Below are positions 33,795 to 43,955 of a stretch of 64,000 nt of DNA, in pieces. The position numbers and the translations under genes are program-made. The stretch spans positions 3,220,623 to 3,284,622 of the forward strand of contig NZ_FUZZ01000001.1 in the NCBI RefSeq assembly GCF_900168065.1, in the 5' to 3' direction. Each line of letters begins with the position of its first letter. The stretch's first letter is position 1. The DNA is from Chitinophaga ginsengisegetis (lineage in GTDB: Bacteria > Bacteroidota > Bacteroidia > Chitinophagales > Chitinophagaceae). Under the pieces are notes generated by a model, which was not told the DNA's origin, ran no database searches, and worked only from the letters and a program-made list of their open reading frames with translations.

Positions 33795-36653
33795 ATGCAA
33801 AAGTTTTTAATGCTGGCAAAATACCTGTTTTTAATTTTGGTATTCAGTCCGGTACTGGTACACGCTCAACTTAACGGGTCTTATGTAATTCAGGGTAAAA
33901 TTACAGACGATCACGGGGTAGCGCTTCCCGGTGCCTCCGTACAAATCAAAGGCACTTCATTCGGCGCTCAAACAGATACCACCGGCCGCTTTGAAGTTAC
34001 CACCAACTCCAAATTTCCGCTGAAGCTGGTAATCAGGCTCATAGGATATCAACCCCAGGAGTTTGAAGTAAAAAGCAGCAGCAGCAAACTGGCCATCCAG
34101 TTATATACACAATCACTGCTGGTAAATGAAGTAGTAGTATCCGCTTCCCGTCAGCAGGAAAAACTGCTCCGGTCGCCGGTAGCCATCGAAAAGCTGGACA
34201 TCAGGGCGCTGAAAGAAACCCCTTCGTCTACTTTCTACGACGCCCTCGGTAACCTGAAAGGCGTGCAAATGACCACTGCGGGTCTTACCTTCAAAGTATT
34301 CAACACCCGTGGCTTCAACGTTCCCAACAACTTCCGCTTCATGCAGCTGGTAGATGGTGTGGATAACCAGGCCGCTACGCTCGGCGTACCGCTGGGTAAC
34401 GCCATCGGCCCCACGGAGCTTGATATTTCCAGCGTGGAAGTTACTCCTGGCGCATCTTCCGCCCTGTATGGCATGAACGCCATCAACGGAATGTCCAACC
34501 TCATCACTAAAAACCCCTTCCAATACCAGGGCGTAAGCGTATACCAGAAAGTAGCCGTAAACCACGTTGGCGACGACGGTGGCGCCAAATTACTCACGGA
34601 AACGGCTGTACGCTATGCACAGCAATACTCTTCCTGGTTTGCATGGAAAATTAACCTGAGCTACATGCAGGGTACCGACTGGTACGCTGACAGCCATAAC
34701 GACTTTTCTCCGCAATCCAAAGCCAACCCCGACTTTCCACAACTCAGCGGCGCCAACAACATCGCCAACGACGCCTGGAACAAATATGGCGATAACTCCA
34801 ACCTCCAGGTAATTGATAAAGACGGACGCGCTTACAACGTGCACCGCACCGGCTATTGGGAAAAAGATATCGTAGGCGACTTTACCGTTAAGAATAAAAA
34901 AGCCGACGTTTCTTTCAATTTCCGCTTACCGCACAAACTGGAACTGTCTGCTTCCTACCGCTACGGCGAAATGGACGGCTTCTTCCAACGTGGTAACCGT
35001 ATCGGCCTCAGAGGTGTAACCGTACAAAACGGTAAACTGGAACTCGTACACCCCGACTTTACCGTGAGGTCCTACATCTCCATTGAAAATACCGGCGATT
35101 CCTATAACATGAATCCCCTGGCCGACAATCTGGAGAAGTCATTCAAAACAGATAAAAAATGGCTGTCTGATTATACTTCCGGCCTGAACAACGCGCTCAC
35201 CGCAGGTTCCGACCTGGTGGCCGCACACGCCGCTGCCCGCGCCTTTGCAGACGCCGGCAGATGGACACCCGGCACCCCCGCATTTGATGCACAGGTAGCC
35301 AAAATAAAAAGTATCAACGACTGGGATATTTACCCTACTTCCAAAAACCCTGAAAACACCAGTGGCGGCGCCGCTCTCCTCCAGAAGAGCCGCTTCTACC
35401 ACACGGAAGGTACCTGGAACCTGCGTAAATACATCCACTTCGCAGATGTATTGGTAGGCGCCGATTACCGCACCTACGAAATTATCCCCGATGGCAACAA
35501 CTTCGTGGATTTCTCCCGCCCCGCCGACAAACGCAATGAGCCAGGCGGTAAACACATCTGGTACGGCAAATACGGTGGCTTCGCACAAATCAGCAAAACG
35601 TTCTTCAACGATGCATTAAAGCTCACCGGCTCCCTGCGCTACGATAAAAACGAACAGTTTGATGGTAAAGTAAACCCACGTATCGCGGCAGTTTACAGCA
35701 TCAAAGACAAACATAACTTCCGCCTCTCCTGGCAAAACGGATTCCGCTTCCCATCACTGTTTGAAGCTTACTCCTTCGTAAACAACGGCCAGGTAAGACG
35801 TGTAGGCGGACTCGCTTTCATTGAAGAAGGACTCGGTTACTTTAAAAACTCTTTCCTCACCAGCTCAGTAGATGCATTTGGCGTAGCAGTAAATAAAACC
35901 ATCAACGCCGAGCACATCTCCAAAGATGCCGCCGCTGCAAAAAATGCAGGCATATTAAAAGTAGCGAACCTCGATCCCATCGTTCCGGAACAGATCACTT
36001 CGTTTGAAGCCGGTTATAAAGCAGTACTGCTCGATAACAAACTCTTTGTCGATGTAGATGGCTACTATAGCTCCTACAAACATTTCATCGGTCAGATTGA
36101 AGCTGTAGTACCTAAAACAGGTAACGTTAACAATCCCGATCAAACAGTGCTGAACCAGATGCTGGATAAGTCTTTACAGAATCGCTACCGCGTATGGACC
36201 AACAGTAAATCCACTGTAAACAACTACGGATTCGCGGTGGCCGTTACCTACGATCTGTATAAAAACTACACCATCAGCGGTAACGCCAACTACAACAAAC
36301 TGGCGCAGGACAAAACAAAAGATGATGCGTTGATCCCCGGCTTTAATACACCAGACTGGTTCACCAACGTAAGCTTAGGTAACCGCAACGTGTACAAAAA
36401 CATCGGCTTCAACGTGGTTTGGCACTGGCAGAATACTTTCTACTGGCAGAACCTCTTTGGTAACGGCGACGTGCCTTCTTACAACACAGTAGATGCACAG
36501 ATCACCTACCGTGTACCAAAAATCAAAACATCCTTTAAACTGGGTGCTTCCAATATTCTCAACTCTAAATACTTCCAGTATGTGGGCGGTCCAACCATCG
36601 GTGGATTATACTACCTGGCGTTAACATACGACAACGTTTTTCAGAGGAAATAA
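33795..36653 (+). CDS. TonB-dependent receptor
   Basis: The product has 952 residues. A signal peptide (hydrophobic core YLFLILVFSPVLVHAQ) is followed by a carboxypeptidase-D regulatory-like domain (YVIQGKITDDHGVALPGASV, about 30-110), a plug domain (QEKLLRSPVAIEKLDIRAL and TRGFNVPNNFRFMQLVDGVD, about 115-230, with SSALYGMNAINGMSNLIT), and a barrel ending LALTYDNVFQRK with a basic C-terminus. It differs from the Oar-like receptor in having a normal-length barrel. No susD neighbour is present. The next gene, a TSUP transporter, is separated by a terminator, so a functional link is uncertain. Substrate unknown. Confidence 0.9.
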   Translation: MQKFLMLAKYLFLILVFSPVLVHAQLNGSYVIQGKITDDHGVALPGASVQIKGTSFGAQTDTTGRFEVTTNSKFPLKLVIRLIGYQPQEFEVKSSSSKLAIQLYTQSLLVNEVVVSASRQQEKLLRSPVAIEKLDIRALKETPSSTFYDALGNLKGVQMTTAGLTFKVFNTRGFNVPNNFRFMQLVDGVDNQAATLGVPLGNAIGPTELDISSVEVTPGASSALYGMNAINGMSNLITKNPFQYQGVSVYQKVAVNHVGDDGGAKLLTETAVRYAQQYSSWFAWKINLSYMQGTDWYADSHNDFSPQSKANPDFPQLSGANNIANDAWNKYGDNSNLQVIDKDGRAYNVHRTGYWEKDIVGDFTVKNKKADVSFNFRLPHKLELSASYRYGEMDGFFQRGNRIGLRGVTVQNGKLELVHPDFTVRSYISIENTGDSYNMNPLADNLEKSFKTDKKWLSDYTSGLNNALTAGSDLVAAHAAARAFADAGRWTPGTPAFDAQVAKIKSINDWDIYPTSKNPENTSGGAALLQKSRFYHTEGTWNLRKYIHFADVLVGADYRTYEIIPDGNNFVDFSRPADKRNEPGGKHIWYGKYGGFAQISKTFFNDALKLTGSLRYDKNEQFDGKVNPRIAAVYSIKDKHNFRLSWQNGFRFPSLFEAYSFVNNGQVRRVGGLAFIEEGLGYFKNSFLTSSVDAFGVAVNKTINAEHISKDAAAAKNAGILKVANLDPIVPEQITSFEAGYKAVLLDNKLFVDVDGYYSSYKHFIGQIEAVVPKTGNVNNPDQTVLNQMLDKSLQNRYRVWTNSKSTVNNYGFAVAVTYDLYKNYTISGNANYNKLAQDKTKDDALIPGFNTPDWFTNVSLGNRNVYKNIGFNVVWHWQNTFYWQNLFGNGDVPSYNTVDAQITYRVPKIKTSFKLGASNILNSKYFQYVGGPTIGGLYYLALTYDNVFQRK

Positions 36654-36666
36654 TAGTTGCTGAGAT

Positions 36667-36705
36667 ACAGGGGTGCAGTAATATAACTGCATCCCCTGTT
36701 TTTAA
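36667..36705 (+). terminator. Rho-independent terminator of the TonB receptor
   Basis: The stem acaggggtgcagt / actgcatcccctgt has one bulge and is followed by ttttt. It starts 13 bases after the stop. Confidence 0.75.
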
Positions 36706-36726
36706 AAACTACATAAAATAACTGGT

Positions 36727-37656
36727 ATGACTACACGAACAACAGCTGTTGCAGGCACCGTCACCGAAAAGCCACAATCCTCCTTCAAATGGTGGCAGAT
36801 CGCTGTTGTATCGTTGTTACTGGCTACCGTACTCATTGCCCTCTATTACTACGAAGTACCAGACGCCGTACAGGGAGATGTACGCCGGTTCTTTCATTCT
36901 CTTTTTACAACAGAGCTGCTGTTTTATATTGTGGTGGGGTTATGCGCACAACTGGTAGATGGCGCGTTGGGTATGGCTTACGGCGCTACCTCCTCTTCTT
37001 TATTGCTGGGACTGGGCGTATCTCCTTCAGTAAGCAGCGCCAGTGTACACGTGGCAGAAGTATTTACCACCGGCGCATCGGGATTCGCACATTTTAAACT
37101 GGGCAACGTTAATAAGAAACTGTTTTTGTGCCTGCTGATCCCCGGAATGATCGGAGCCATCTCCGGCGCATACCTGCTGTCAGACAAAATAGACGGAGAT
37201 GTAATAAAACCCTTTATCAGTGCATACCTGCTGGTACTCGGCATTATTGTGATCCGGAAAGGCATCCAGAAAAATAAAAGAAAAACCAAAACAAAAAGAC
37301 TCGGACCACTGGCTTTTGCAGGCGGGTTTATGGACGCCATTGGCGGTGGAGGCTGGGGCCCCATTGTTACTTCCACCTTGCTGAGTAAAGGCCGTACCGT
37401 ACATTATACCATTGGTTCTGTAAATGCAGCAGAGTTCTTTATTTCACTTTCCAGCGCCACCACCTTCCTGATCTTCACGGGTATATCCAGCTGGCAGGTA
37501 ATTGTGGGACTGGTAATCGGCGGGGTGATCGCTTCTCCGTTTGCAGCCATCCTGGTGCGGAGAATAAAGCGCAAACCATTGATGATTATGGTAGGCGTCC
37601 TCATTATAATACTGAGCCTGCGTACAATTATCGCTACCCTACTTCACCTCGTTTAG
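36727..37656 (+). CDS. TSUP family transporter (TauE/SafE-like)
   Basis: The product has 309 residues. It has an N-terminal cytoplasmic extension and a first helix (WWQIAVVSLLLATVLIALYY), then TSUP repeats: LCAQLVDGALGMAYGATSSSL near residue 75-95 and LAFAGGFMDAIGGGGWGPIVT near 195-215, plus a final pair of helices. The repeated G-rich motif and about eight helices fit the sulfite/organosulfonate exporter family. It is a second TSUP protein, not close to the one at 8698. The last 18 bases overlap the end of the convergent dehydrogenase gene. Confidence 0.87.
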   Translation: MTTRTTAVAGTVTEKPQSSFKWWQIAVVSLLLATVLIALYYYEVPDAVQGDVRRFFHSLFTTELLFYIVVGLCAQLVDGALGMAYGATSSSLLLGLGVSPSVSSASVHVAEVFTTGASGFAHFKLGNVNKKLFLCLLIPGMIGAISGAYLLSDKIDGDVIKPFISAYLLVLGIIVIRKGIQKNKRKTKTKRLGPLAFAGGFMDAIGGGGWGPIVTSTLLSKGRTVHYTIGSVNAAEFFISLSSATTFLIFTGISSWQVIVGLVIGGVIASPFAAILVRRIKRKPLMIMVGVLIIILSLRTIIATLLHLV

Positions 37657-38628
37657 CAATACGCCTTCTTTTTCAAAACTACGTATATTGCTCAACGTTA
37701 CCTCTGCTATCTGCGTAAGCGCTTCTTTTGTAAAAAAGCCCTGGTGGGCGGTTACCAGCACATTCGGGAAAGTGGTTAATCTTGATAATACATCGTCCTG
37801 GATAATACTTCCGGAGAAGTTCTGAAAAAACAGGTGTTCTTCCTGCTCATACACATCTATTCCAAGCGCGCCTATATGGCTGTTTTTAAGCGCTGCTACT
37901 ACTGAAGCAGTATCTATTAATCCGCCACGACTGGTATTGATCAGCACTACGCCCATTTTCATGGATGCAATAGAGTTTGCATTAATCATATGCCGTGTAC
38001 TCTCCATCAGCGGGCAATGCAGCGATATCACATCCGACTGCGCAAAAATAGTATCCAGCGATACATACTTTACACCTAACTCTACCAGCTCTTCGTTTTC
38101 ATAAATATCATGTGCATACACCTTACAGCCGAAGCCCAGCATGATCCTGCAAAACACTGCGCCTATGTTACCCGTACCCACTACGCCGATCGTTTTACCA
38201 AAGAGATCAAAACCTTCCAGTCCGCTCAATGTAAAGTTTCCATCACGTACACGATTATACGATTTATATATTTTCCTGTTCAGTGCCAGGAGTAAGGCCA
38301 CCGCATGTTCTGCCACCGCATGGGGCGAATAGGCAGGCACCCGCACCACCTTAATCCCTGCTGCTGCGGCGGCTTTCAGATCTACATTATTGAATCCGGC
38401 GCAACGTAATGCAATAAGACGTACCCCTTTTTGCTGAAGTTCGTTGATGACGGTCGCATTCACTTTATCATTCACAAATACACAGATCACCGCTTCATCT
38501 TTTATCAGGGCAGCATTATCTTCATTTAACTGCGCCTCGAGGAAACGGAAACGGTGCGCTCCCTGCTGGTTGCCCTGGTTGAAGTAATGAATATCGTATG
38601 GCTGCGCGCTGAAAAAGAGTATATCCAT
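37639..38628 (-). CDS. ldhA: D-2-hydroxyacid dehydrogenase (D-lactate dehydrogenase-like)
   Basis: The product has 329 residues from the ATG at 38628. It has a D-isomer-specific 2-hydroxyacid dehydrogenase fold. The NAD-binding loop GVVGTGNIGAVFCRIMLGFG is near residue 146. The catalytic Arg, Glu and His are seen in INTSRGGLIDTASVV near 225, LGIDVYEQEEHLF near 255 and LVTAHQGFFTKEAL near 288. The pattern, including the DVYEQEEHLFFQNFSG segment, is that of fermentative D-lactate dehydrogenase LdhA. It would convert pyruvate to D-lactate. The longest frame starts 11 residues upstream and is less likely. It overlaps the convergent TSUP gene by 18 bases. Confidence 0.88.
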   Translation of the reverse strand: MDILFFSAQPYDIHYFNQGNQQGAHRFRFLEAQLNEDNAALIKDEAVICVFVNDKVNATVINELQQKGVRLIALRCAGFNNVDLKAAAAAGIKVVRVPAYSPHAVAEHAVALLLALNRKIYKSYNRVRDGNFTLSGLEGFDLFGKTIGVVGTGNIGAVFCRIMLGFGCKVYAHDIYENEELVELGVKYVSLDTIFAQSDVISLHCPLMESTRHMINANSIASMKMGVVLINTSRGGLIDTASVVAALKNSHIGALGIDVYEQEEHLFFQNFSGSIIQDDVLSRLTTFPNVLVTAHQGFFTKEALTQIAEVTLSNIRSFEKEGVLLNEVK

Positions 38629-38659
38629 GATCGTTGGGCTTGTTTGCATTGAAGGTAAC

Positions 38660-38689
38660 AAAAAAGAGCCCCGTTATTAGCGGGACTCT
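38660..38689 (-). terminator. Terminator of fumC
   Basis: On the minus strand agagtcccg and cggggctct arms (one G-U pair) are followed by tttttt. It lies downstream of the fumC stop. Confidence 0.7.
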
Positions 38690-38714
38690 CTTCTTCCATA
38701 AATATGATCTGTTA

Positions 38715-40115
38715 TTACTTGATTTCTCCTACCATGTGTGCAGGCACTACCCACTCATCAAATTCAGCCGGGGTTACATAACCCAGTTTCACGGCCATTT
38801 CCTTGAGGGTAGTTCCTTCCTTGTGGGCTTTCTGCGCAATTTCAGCTGCTTTGTAGTAGCCAATTTTGGTATTCAGTGCAGTTACCAGCATCAGGGAATT
38901 TTCCACATGTTTTTTGATATTGGCTTCAATGGGTTCGATGCCTTCCGCGCATTTATCGTTGAAGCTTACGCAGCCATCGCCGATCAGTCGTGCAGAGTGC
39001 AGGAAGTTGAAGATCATTACCGGCTTAAATACGTTCAGTTCAAAGTGACCGTTGGAACCGCCGATACTGATGGTAACATCGTTACCCATTACCTGGGCCG
39101 CAATCATGGTGAGGGCTTCACACTGGGTTGGATTCACTTTACCCGGCATGATAGACGATCCCGGTTCATTGTCGGGAATATGAATTTCGCCGATACCTGC
39201 GCGTGGGCCGGAGCTGAGCATGCGTATGTCGTTGGCTATCTTCATTAAACTTACAGCAACTGTTTTCAGCGCGCCATGTGCTTCCACAATGGCATCGTGT
39301 GCAGCCAGGGCTTCAAATTTATTTTCTGCAGTAATAAAAGGCAACCCGGTTAACAGGGCGATATTCTTTGCCACGTTCTCAGAATAACCTTTAGGCGTAT
39401 TGATGCCGGTACCTACCGCAGTACCACCCAATGCCAGCTCGCTCAGGTGAGCCAGTGAATTGTTGATCGCTTTCAGGCCATGATTCAGCTGGGCTACATA
39501 GCCGCTGATTTCCTGTCCCAGTGTAAGCGGCGTAGCATCCATGAAGTGGGTACGGCCAATTTTTACTACGTTTTTAAACGCTTCTGCCTTTTTCGCCAGC
39601 GTATCGCGGAGCTTTGTAATACCGGGAATGGTTACTTCTTTCAGCATTTTGTAAGCAGCGATGTGCATAGCAGTAGGGAAGGTATCGTTGGAGGACTGCG
39701 ATTTGTTCACATCATCATTCGGGTGAACAAATTTGTCCTTATCAGTAAGCTGACCGCCATGAATTACGTGAGCGCGGTAAGCCACCACTTCGTTTACGTT
39801 CATGTTAGACTGGGTACCGGAGCCTGTTTGCCATACTACCAGCGGAAACTGGTCGTCCAGTTTACCTTCCAGGATTTCATCGCAAACCTGACCGATCAGA
39901 TCACTTTTTTCCTTAGGCAGTACACCTGCTTCGAGGTTGGTGATAGCTGCCGCTTTCTTCAGGTAAGCGAATGCCTTGATAATTTCCTTCGGCATTTTGT
40001 TGATATCCTGTGCGATCTTGAAATTTTCAATGGAGCGCTGTGTTTGAGCGCCATAATAGGCATTTACAGGCACTTTAACCTCGCCCATTGTGTCTTTCTC
40101 TATTCTGAATTCCAT
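38715..40115 (-). CDS. fumC: Fumarate hydratase class II
   Basis: This 466-residue TCA-cycle enzyme interconverts fumarate and malate. Key class II marks are [17 protein letters not shown] near residue 95, the catalytic [17 protein letters not shown] near 127, [16 protein letters not shown] near 180, and the signature [17 protein letters not shown] near 320. Length and all signature residues are intact. The start ATG is 21 bases after a TAnnTTTG promoter on the minus strand and a terminator is present downstream. It is a single gene. Confidence 0.97.
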   Translation of the reverse strand: MEFRIEKDTMGEVKVPVNAYYGAQTQRSIENFKIAQDINKMPKEIIKAFAYLKKAAAITNLEAGVLPKEKSDLIGQVCDEILEGKLDDQFPLVVWQTGSGTQSNMNVNEVVAYRAHVIHGGQLTDKDKFVHPNDDVNKSQSSNDTFPTAMHIAAYKMLKEVTIPGITKLRDTLAKKAEAFKNVVKIGRTHFMDATPLTLGQEISGYVAQLNHGLKAINNSLAHLSELALGGTAVGTGINTPKGYSENVAKNIALLTGLPFITAENKFEALAAHDAIVEAHGALKTVAVSLMKIANDIRMLSSGPRAGIGEIHIPDNEPGSSIMPGKVNPTQCEALTMIAAQVMGNDVTISIGGSNGHFELNVFKPVMIFNFLHSARLIGDGCVSFNDKCAEGIEPIEANIKKHVENSLMLVTALNTKIGYYKAAEIAQKAHKEGTTLKEMAVKLGYVTPAEFDEWVVPAHMVGEIK

Positions 40116-40135
40116 GACTTAAACTTTTAAGGCTA

Positions 40136-40143
40136 CAAAAGTA
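40136..40143 (-). promoter_or_regulatory. Bacteroidota -7 promoter element for fumC
   Basis: Read on the minus strand this is TACTTTTG, 20 bases before the fumC start. Confidence 0.5.
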
Positions 40144-40167
40144 CGGCTTTACGGGTTGGGCAGCAAG

Positions 40168-40944
40168 CTATTCCCCTGTAAAATTCGCCTGTCTTTTCTG
40201 AATAAAGGCGGCGGCGCCTTCCTGCAGATCCTTTGTAGCGAAGCAGGCCCCGAATTCTTTCAACTCCATCTCAAAGCCATCCTGGTCCTTATCCAGTGCG
40301 GCATTAGCGCATTTAATTACACGGGCTACTGCCAATGGCGCTTTTGTTTGTATTTTTTGTAAGATGGAGGTGGCTTTGGGCAGCAATTCTTCGGGCTTTA
40401 AAACATGGTTTACCAGTCCCCATGCCTGTGCCTCAGTGGCATTGATCATATCCCCGGTGAGCATCAGTTCCAGGGCTTTCCCTTTTCCTATCAGCTGCGT
40501 AAGGCGCTGGGTGCCGCCATAGCCGGGAATGAGCCCGAGGTTTACTTCCGGCTGGCCAAATTTTGCATTTTCGCTGGCAATCCGGAAGTGGCAGGCCATC
40601 GCCAGTTCGCAGCCCCCGCCCAGTGCAAAGCCGTTTACCGCGGCTATGATGGGCTTAGGGCTGTTTTCTATACGCTGGAAAATCACATGGCCTTTCTTGG
40701 CCAGCTCTTCTCCCTGTTTATCTGATAAAGTAAGAAACTCGCTGATATCTGCACCTGCCACAAAAGCTTTATCACCTGCGCCGGTAATAATGGCGCCCTT
40801 GATTTGCCGGTCGCTGTATATTTCATCCACAGCCAGCGCCAGATCAGCCAGCACCTGCTGGTTGAGGGCATTCAGCTTTTCCGGGCGGTTGATGGTGATG
40901 GTGAGGATATTGTTTTCCAATTGTGTGCTTAACGTCTGATACAT
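40168..40944 (-). CDS. Enoyl-CoA hydratase/isomerase family protein
   Basis: This 258-residue crotonase-fold protein has the oxyanion-hole segments DKAFVAGADISEF near residue 58 and GFALGGGCELAMACHFRIAS near 105. The two catalytic glutamates are in the GGGCELAMAC and FGQPEVNLGLIPGYGGTQRL regions. It most likely hydrates enoyl-CoA in fatty-acid or amino-acid breakdown, but crotonases with other CoA substrates look the same. It is the first gene upstream of fumC on the minus strand, without a shared function that I can see. Confidence 0.9.
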   Translation of the reverse strand: MYQTLSTQLENNILTITINRPEKLNALNQQVLADLALAVDEIYSDRQIKGAIITGAGDKAFVAGADISEFLTLSDKQGEELAKKGHVIFQRIENSPKPIIAAVNGFALGGGCELAMACHFRIASENAKFGQPEVNLGLIPGYGGTQRLTQLIGKGKALELMLTGDMINATEAQAWGLVNHVLKPEELLPKATSILQKIQTKAPLAVARVIKCANAALDKDQDGFEMELKEFGACFATKDLQEGAAAFIQKRQANFTGE

Positions 40945-40987
40945 GTGCCGTATTTTAGTTTATCAATATTAAGCAATATTCAATAAC

Positions 40988-42163
40988 CTAACGAATCAGC
41001 CCGATAGCCGCCTCCAATTGCTTATCCCGACCGGTTTCCAGGGAGGCCGCATCATATTTCACTTCTACATCCGGCGGAAATCCGACCCCTTCATAAATCT
41101 TCCCATCGCGGTATTTCAGCATCAGCGACGAAGTATACACCAGGTTGATATAATCAGTGGAGAACTGCCCGCCATTGTAATATATGTTGCTGGTCAGCGG
41201 GCCATTGGCGCCCCAGGTACGTTCCCCTACAAAATGTCCGTTGGGCAGCGATTTCACGGCCATAGTGGTCATTTCCGCCATACTTACGGACCAGGCATCC
41301 GCCAGCATCACAATAGGCGCCGTAATATTCCGTGCACCTGCCTGTGGCGTTACAAAAGCCGGCGCCCACGGCGAATAATCCAGCCGGCCATTGCCCTGCT
41401 TGGAGCGGGTATAACCAAAATCCAGCTGCTTGTCGATCATTCTTCCCAATAAAAAATTAAGGTCTGCCAGATCTCCGCCGCCATTACCACGTACATCGAT
41501 GATCACTCCTTTAATGTTGGCAGTATTTTTCAGCTTATCAAAGAAATACTGCTCTACTGTTTTCACACCATTGGCGGTATCTGTGTTATACAGTGTTTTC
41601 AGGTTAAATCCGCTGAAAAAGAAATACAGGATGTCCTGGTTGATAGTACCGGAAACCGCTACATACTGTGCGGTTGTACCCACATTGGTAAAGCCTCTCA
41701 CAGCGCCGGCATCAAGATACCCACGTGGCACATCGTTGTAAAAGTGGAAGATGCTGATAGGATCATGATAATCCGGGCTGGCCACTTTACGCTGGTATGC
41801 CGGATTAATACTGAAAGAATCCGCTAACCAGGCATCTTTAAATGTAAGATCGTAGTGGGAATCCACCAGGCCGGCGGTCATCTCCTTAAAATAAGTATAT
41901 CCTTTTCTGACATCTGTTGAATCATTGAGATTTAATTTTGCAAACAGCGGTTTATACTGTTTGTACACCCGGTCCCAATCGGTGGTATCTATATCCCAGA
42001 ACACGTAGTTGTTATTCATTCCGTTCCAGTAAGAGTCAAATACTTCGCTGAAATTTCCGGAGATGGTGTTGGCAGGATCGTTTATTTCGGGTAAGTCTTT
42101 GCGGCAGGAAGCGGATACGCATACTGCGATCAGGGCAATAATATATACATTAAGATGTTTCAT
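40988..42163 (-). CDS. S41 family peptidase, lipoprotein
   Basis: The product has 391 residues from the ATG at 42163. A lipoprotein signal (YIIALIAVCVSASC) puts the lipid-bearing cysteine at residue 20. The S41 (tail-specific/C-terminal processing) protease domain has KGVIIDVRGNGGGDLADLNF near residue 220 and the catalytic-serine region LADAWSVSMAEMTTMAVKSL near 285, followed by FVGERTWGANGPL. There is no PDZ domain that I can recognise by eye. The longest frame starts 8 residues upstream. It lies next to two barrel genes on the same strand (26-base gap), so export to the outer membrane is likely. Confidence 0.85.
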   Translation of the reverse strand: MKHLNVYIIALIAVCVSASCRKDLPEINDPANTISGNFSEVFDSYWNGMNNNYVFWDIDTTDWDRVYKQYKPLFAKLNLNDSTDVRKGYTYFKEMTAGLVDSHYDLTFKDAWLADSFSINPAYQRKVASPDYHDPISIFHFYNDVPRGYLDAGAVRGFTNVGTTAQYVAVSGTINQDILYFFFSGFNLKTLYNTDTANGVKTVEQYFFDKLKNTANIKGVIIDVRGNGGGDLADLNFLLGRMIDKQLDFGYTRSKQGNGRLDYSPWAPAFVTPQAGARNITAPIVMLADAWSVSMAEMTTMAVKSLPNGHFVGERTWGANGPLTSNIYYNGGQFSTDYINLVYTSSLMLKYRDGKIYEGVGFPPDVEVKYDAASLETGRDKQLEAAIGLIR

Positions 42164-42189
42164 CTCAGTAAGATTAACTGTTAACAAAT

Positions 42190-42936
42190 TTATTCTGCGG
42201 AAGAACCGTGGAAGATGTTTCGGATGTTAAACATGCATCCGGCCTGGAGCACGTAAGTATCGTTGTAGCGGGGGATCTGGTTGATCATGTAATTTTTCTG
42301 CTGATCCGATAACCCGTAATAATAGCGGGCTTCTACAAAGAAACGGTATTTCTGCTGCAGCCGGTATTCTATACCGGCGCCTGCCAGCAGCCCGAGCTCA
42401 ATACGACGATCGCGGCGGCTGTCGAAGGTATACTTCTCATCATATTTGTAAGCCTGGTTAAACTGTAAATAATCGTACACCTGTTCATTGTCCGGGATCT
42501 CCGGGCCATCGTCAAAAACGTTGGCCATTGCGCCTTTAATGCGGCCGCTCATCCAATAGGCGGCATAACCACCGGCATTAAAAAAACCTCTCAGTTTACT
42601 GCCTCCGAAAGAGAAATGCGCCATCAATGGCAGCTGGATATAACTGTTGGTATTTTTTTGATAAATACCTTCAAAGAAATGATCCCTGCTTTGCTCATAA
42701 TTTTTCTGAATGTAAGAAGGATCGGCTTCAATAGCGAACCAATCGTTGAAATGGTATTGAATAGGAATCCCTACTACAAACCCACCCAGGTCCTCATACT
42801 TTGTAAAGGCCCTGTACCCCGTGCTGGTATGCAGATAGTTCCGGTTGTAGCCTCCTGAAATCCCGACTTCAAATTGCGCATAGGCGCCATACGCGCACAG
42901 GAATAGCGCGACGAATAAGCATAGTTTCCGTTTCAT
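42190..42936 (-). CDS. Outer-membrane beta-barrel protein
   Basis: The product has 248 residues. A signal peptide (LFVALFLCAYGAYAQ) precedes a barrel pattern with GISGGYNRNYLHTSTGYRAF, IPIQYHFNDWFAIEADPSYI, LMAHFSFGGSKLRGFFNAGG, and a YRFFVEARYYYGLSDQ strand near residue 200. It fits the porin-family barrel class. The last residues (FHGSSAE) do not end in the usual aromatic, so the C-terminal strand may be internal. It is 26 bases upstream of the S41 peptidase on the same strand, which may form a small unit with it. Ligand unknown. Confidence 0.78.
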   Translation of the reverse strand: MKRKLCLFVALFLCAYGAYAQFEVGISGGYNRNYLHTSTGYRAFTKYEDLGGFVVGIPIQYHFNDWFAIEADPSYIQKNYEQSRDHFFEGIYQKNTNSYIQLPLMAHFSFGGSKLRGFFNAGGYAAYWMSGRIKGAMANVFDDGPEIPDNEQVYDYLQFNQAYKYDEKYTFDSRRDRRIELGLLAGAGIEYRLQQKYRFFVEARYYYGLSDQQKNYMINQIPRYNDTYVLQAGCMFNIRNIFHGSSAE

Positions 42937-42967
42937 ATGGTTCTTATTTTGGTGATAACTGCTGTCG

Positions 42968-43008
42968 ACAAAAAAAACCGGAACTAATTTTACAATTAGT
43001 TCCGGTTT
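42968..43008 (-). terminator. Terminator of the second barrel gene
   Basis: A perfect 15-bp stem (arms 42975-42989 and 42994-43008) with a 4-base loop is followed on the minus strand by eight T. It closes the unit at 43032-43862. Confidence 0.85.
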
Positions 43009-43031
43009 GCCAAAAATAGCGGATATATTTC

Positions 43032-43862
43032 TTAATAATTTACTTCAAACTCCGCTTTGCCGTTTTTCATCTTCATATAGTGTCTTTTTCTCTTTACTTT
43101 AAAGTAATCGATACCGCTGAAATTATATCCGAGGGTAACGAACATCATATTTGCCTCTAGGTTCTTATAAGGATAAACGGAGTTACCGGCTTTATCTTTT
43201 GTTTTAAAGTCCTGGTTAAAGAAATTCTGCGGGTAGTATTGCACTTTCAGTCCGAAGCCGGGGTTAATGCGGAACCCGGCAAACAGGGAGGGCATCAGCA
43301 GCGGCGTACGGTCGCTGAACCATTCATTGAATTTATGGACCTTATCGCCATCTACAAATTGTTTCTCTTTATAATTAACAGCCATATCTATTTCTCCACC
43401 GGCAAAAAAGAAGAAGCTGCCGGAAGTAACATCGCCGATCTTTATCCCTACCGGAATACCGATGGTATATACGCGCTGCTTCAGTTTCAGGGAGTCGGCA
43501 GGTTTTGAGATCAAACCAATATTCTTGATGTTGATGCCTGTAAACACACCAAAGTTTTTGGAGAAGTCTTTATTAAAGTTAGAGCCCACATTAAAAAAGA
43601 GGGTAAACCGCGGGATATTGCGCATATGCTCCCCGTTTTCTTTCATAGAAGCAAAGGACAGCAGGGGACCGTCGCCACCGTGGGTTACGTATATCCCTTC
43701 CCGGTGTTTGGGATATTTTCCGAAAATGATGGAAAAAACGGTTTTTGCGCCGGTGGTATCGGCGGGGGCAGCAGCATTGGCTGAATCTTTTTTATCCTGG
43801 GCAAATGCACTACAACACAACGTCAACAGTAGCAGGAACAACGGGCATAACTTACATTTCAT
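43032..43862 (-). CDS. Putative outer-membrane protein of unknown function
   Basis: The product has 276 residues. A signal peptide (LFLLLLTLCCSAFAQ) is followed by an acidic/alanine linker (DSANAAAPADTTG) and barrel-like strands (FTLFFNVGSNFNKDFSKNFG, IGIPVGIKIGDVTSGSFFFF, FGLKVQYYPQNFFNQDF). The C-terminus is basic (KRKRHYMKMKNGKAEFEVNY) and extends beyond the last strand. I do not recognise a named family. It has its own terminator and no operon partner on the same strand within 90 bases. Confidence 0.72.
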   Translation of the reverse strand: MKCKLCPLFLLLLTLCCSAFAQDKKDSANAAAPADTTGAKTVFSIIFGKYPKHREGIYVTHGGDGPLLSFASMKENGEHMRNIPRFTLFFNVGSNFNKDFSKNFGVFTGINIKNIGLISKPADSLKLKQRVYTIGIPVGIKIGDVTSGSFFFFAGGEIDMAVNYKEKQFVDGDKVHKFNEWFSDRTPLLMPSLFAGFRINPGFGLKVQYYPQNFFNQDFKTKDKAGNSVYPYKNLEANMMFVTLGYNFSGIDYFKVKRKRHYMKMKNGKAEFEVNY

Positions 43863-43955
43863 AATACGGGTGTTATGGTTTTTTAGATATTTGGTGGACT
43901 ATTTCCACTAAAGACGACCCGGTTCAGAAAATGTTACGGCAATAGGGAAATATTT

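Noticed and set aside
36727-37656. Link between the TonB receptor and the TSUP transporter
   Set aside because: A strong terminator separates the two genes, so they are not clearly one operon.
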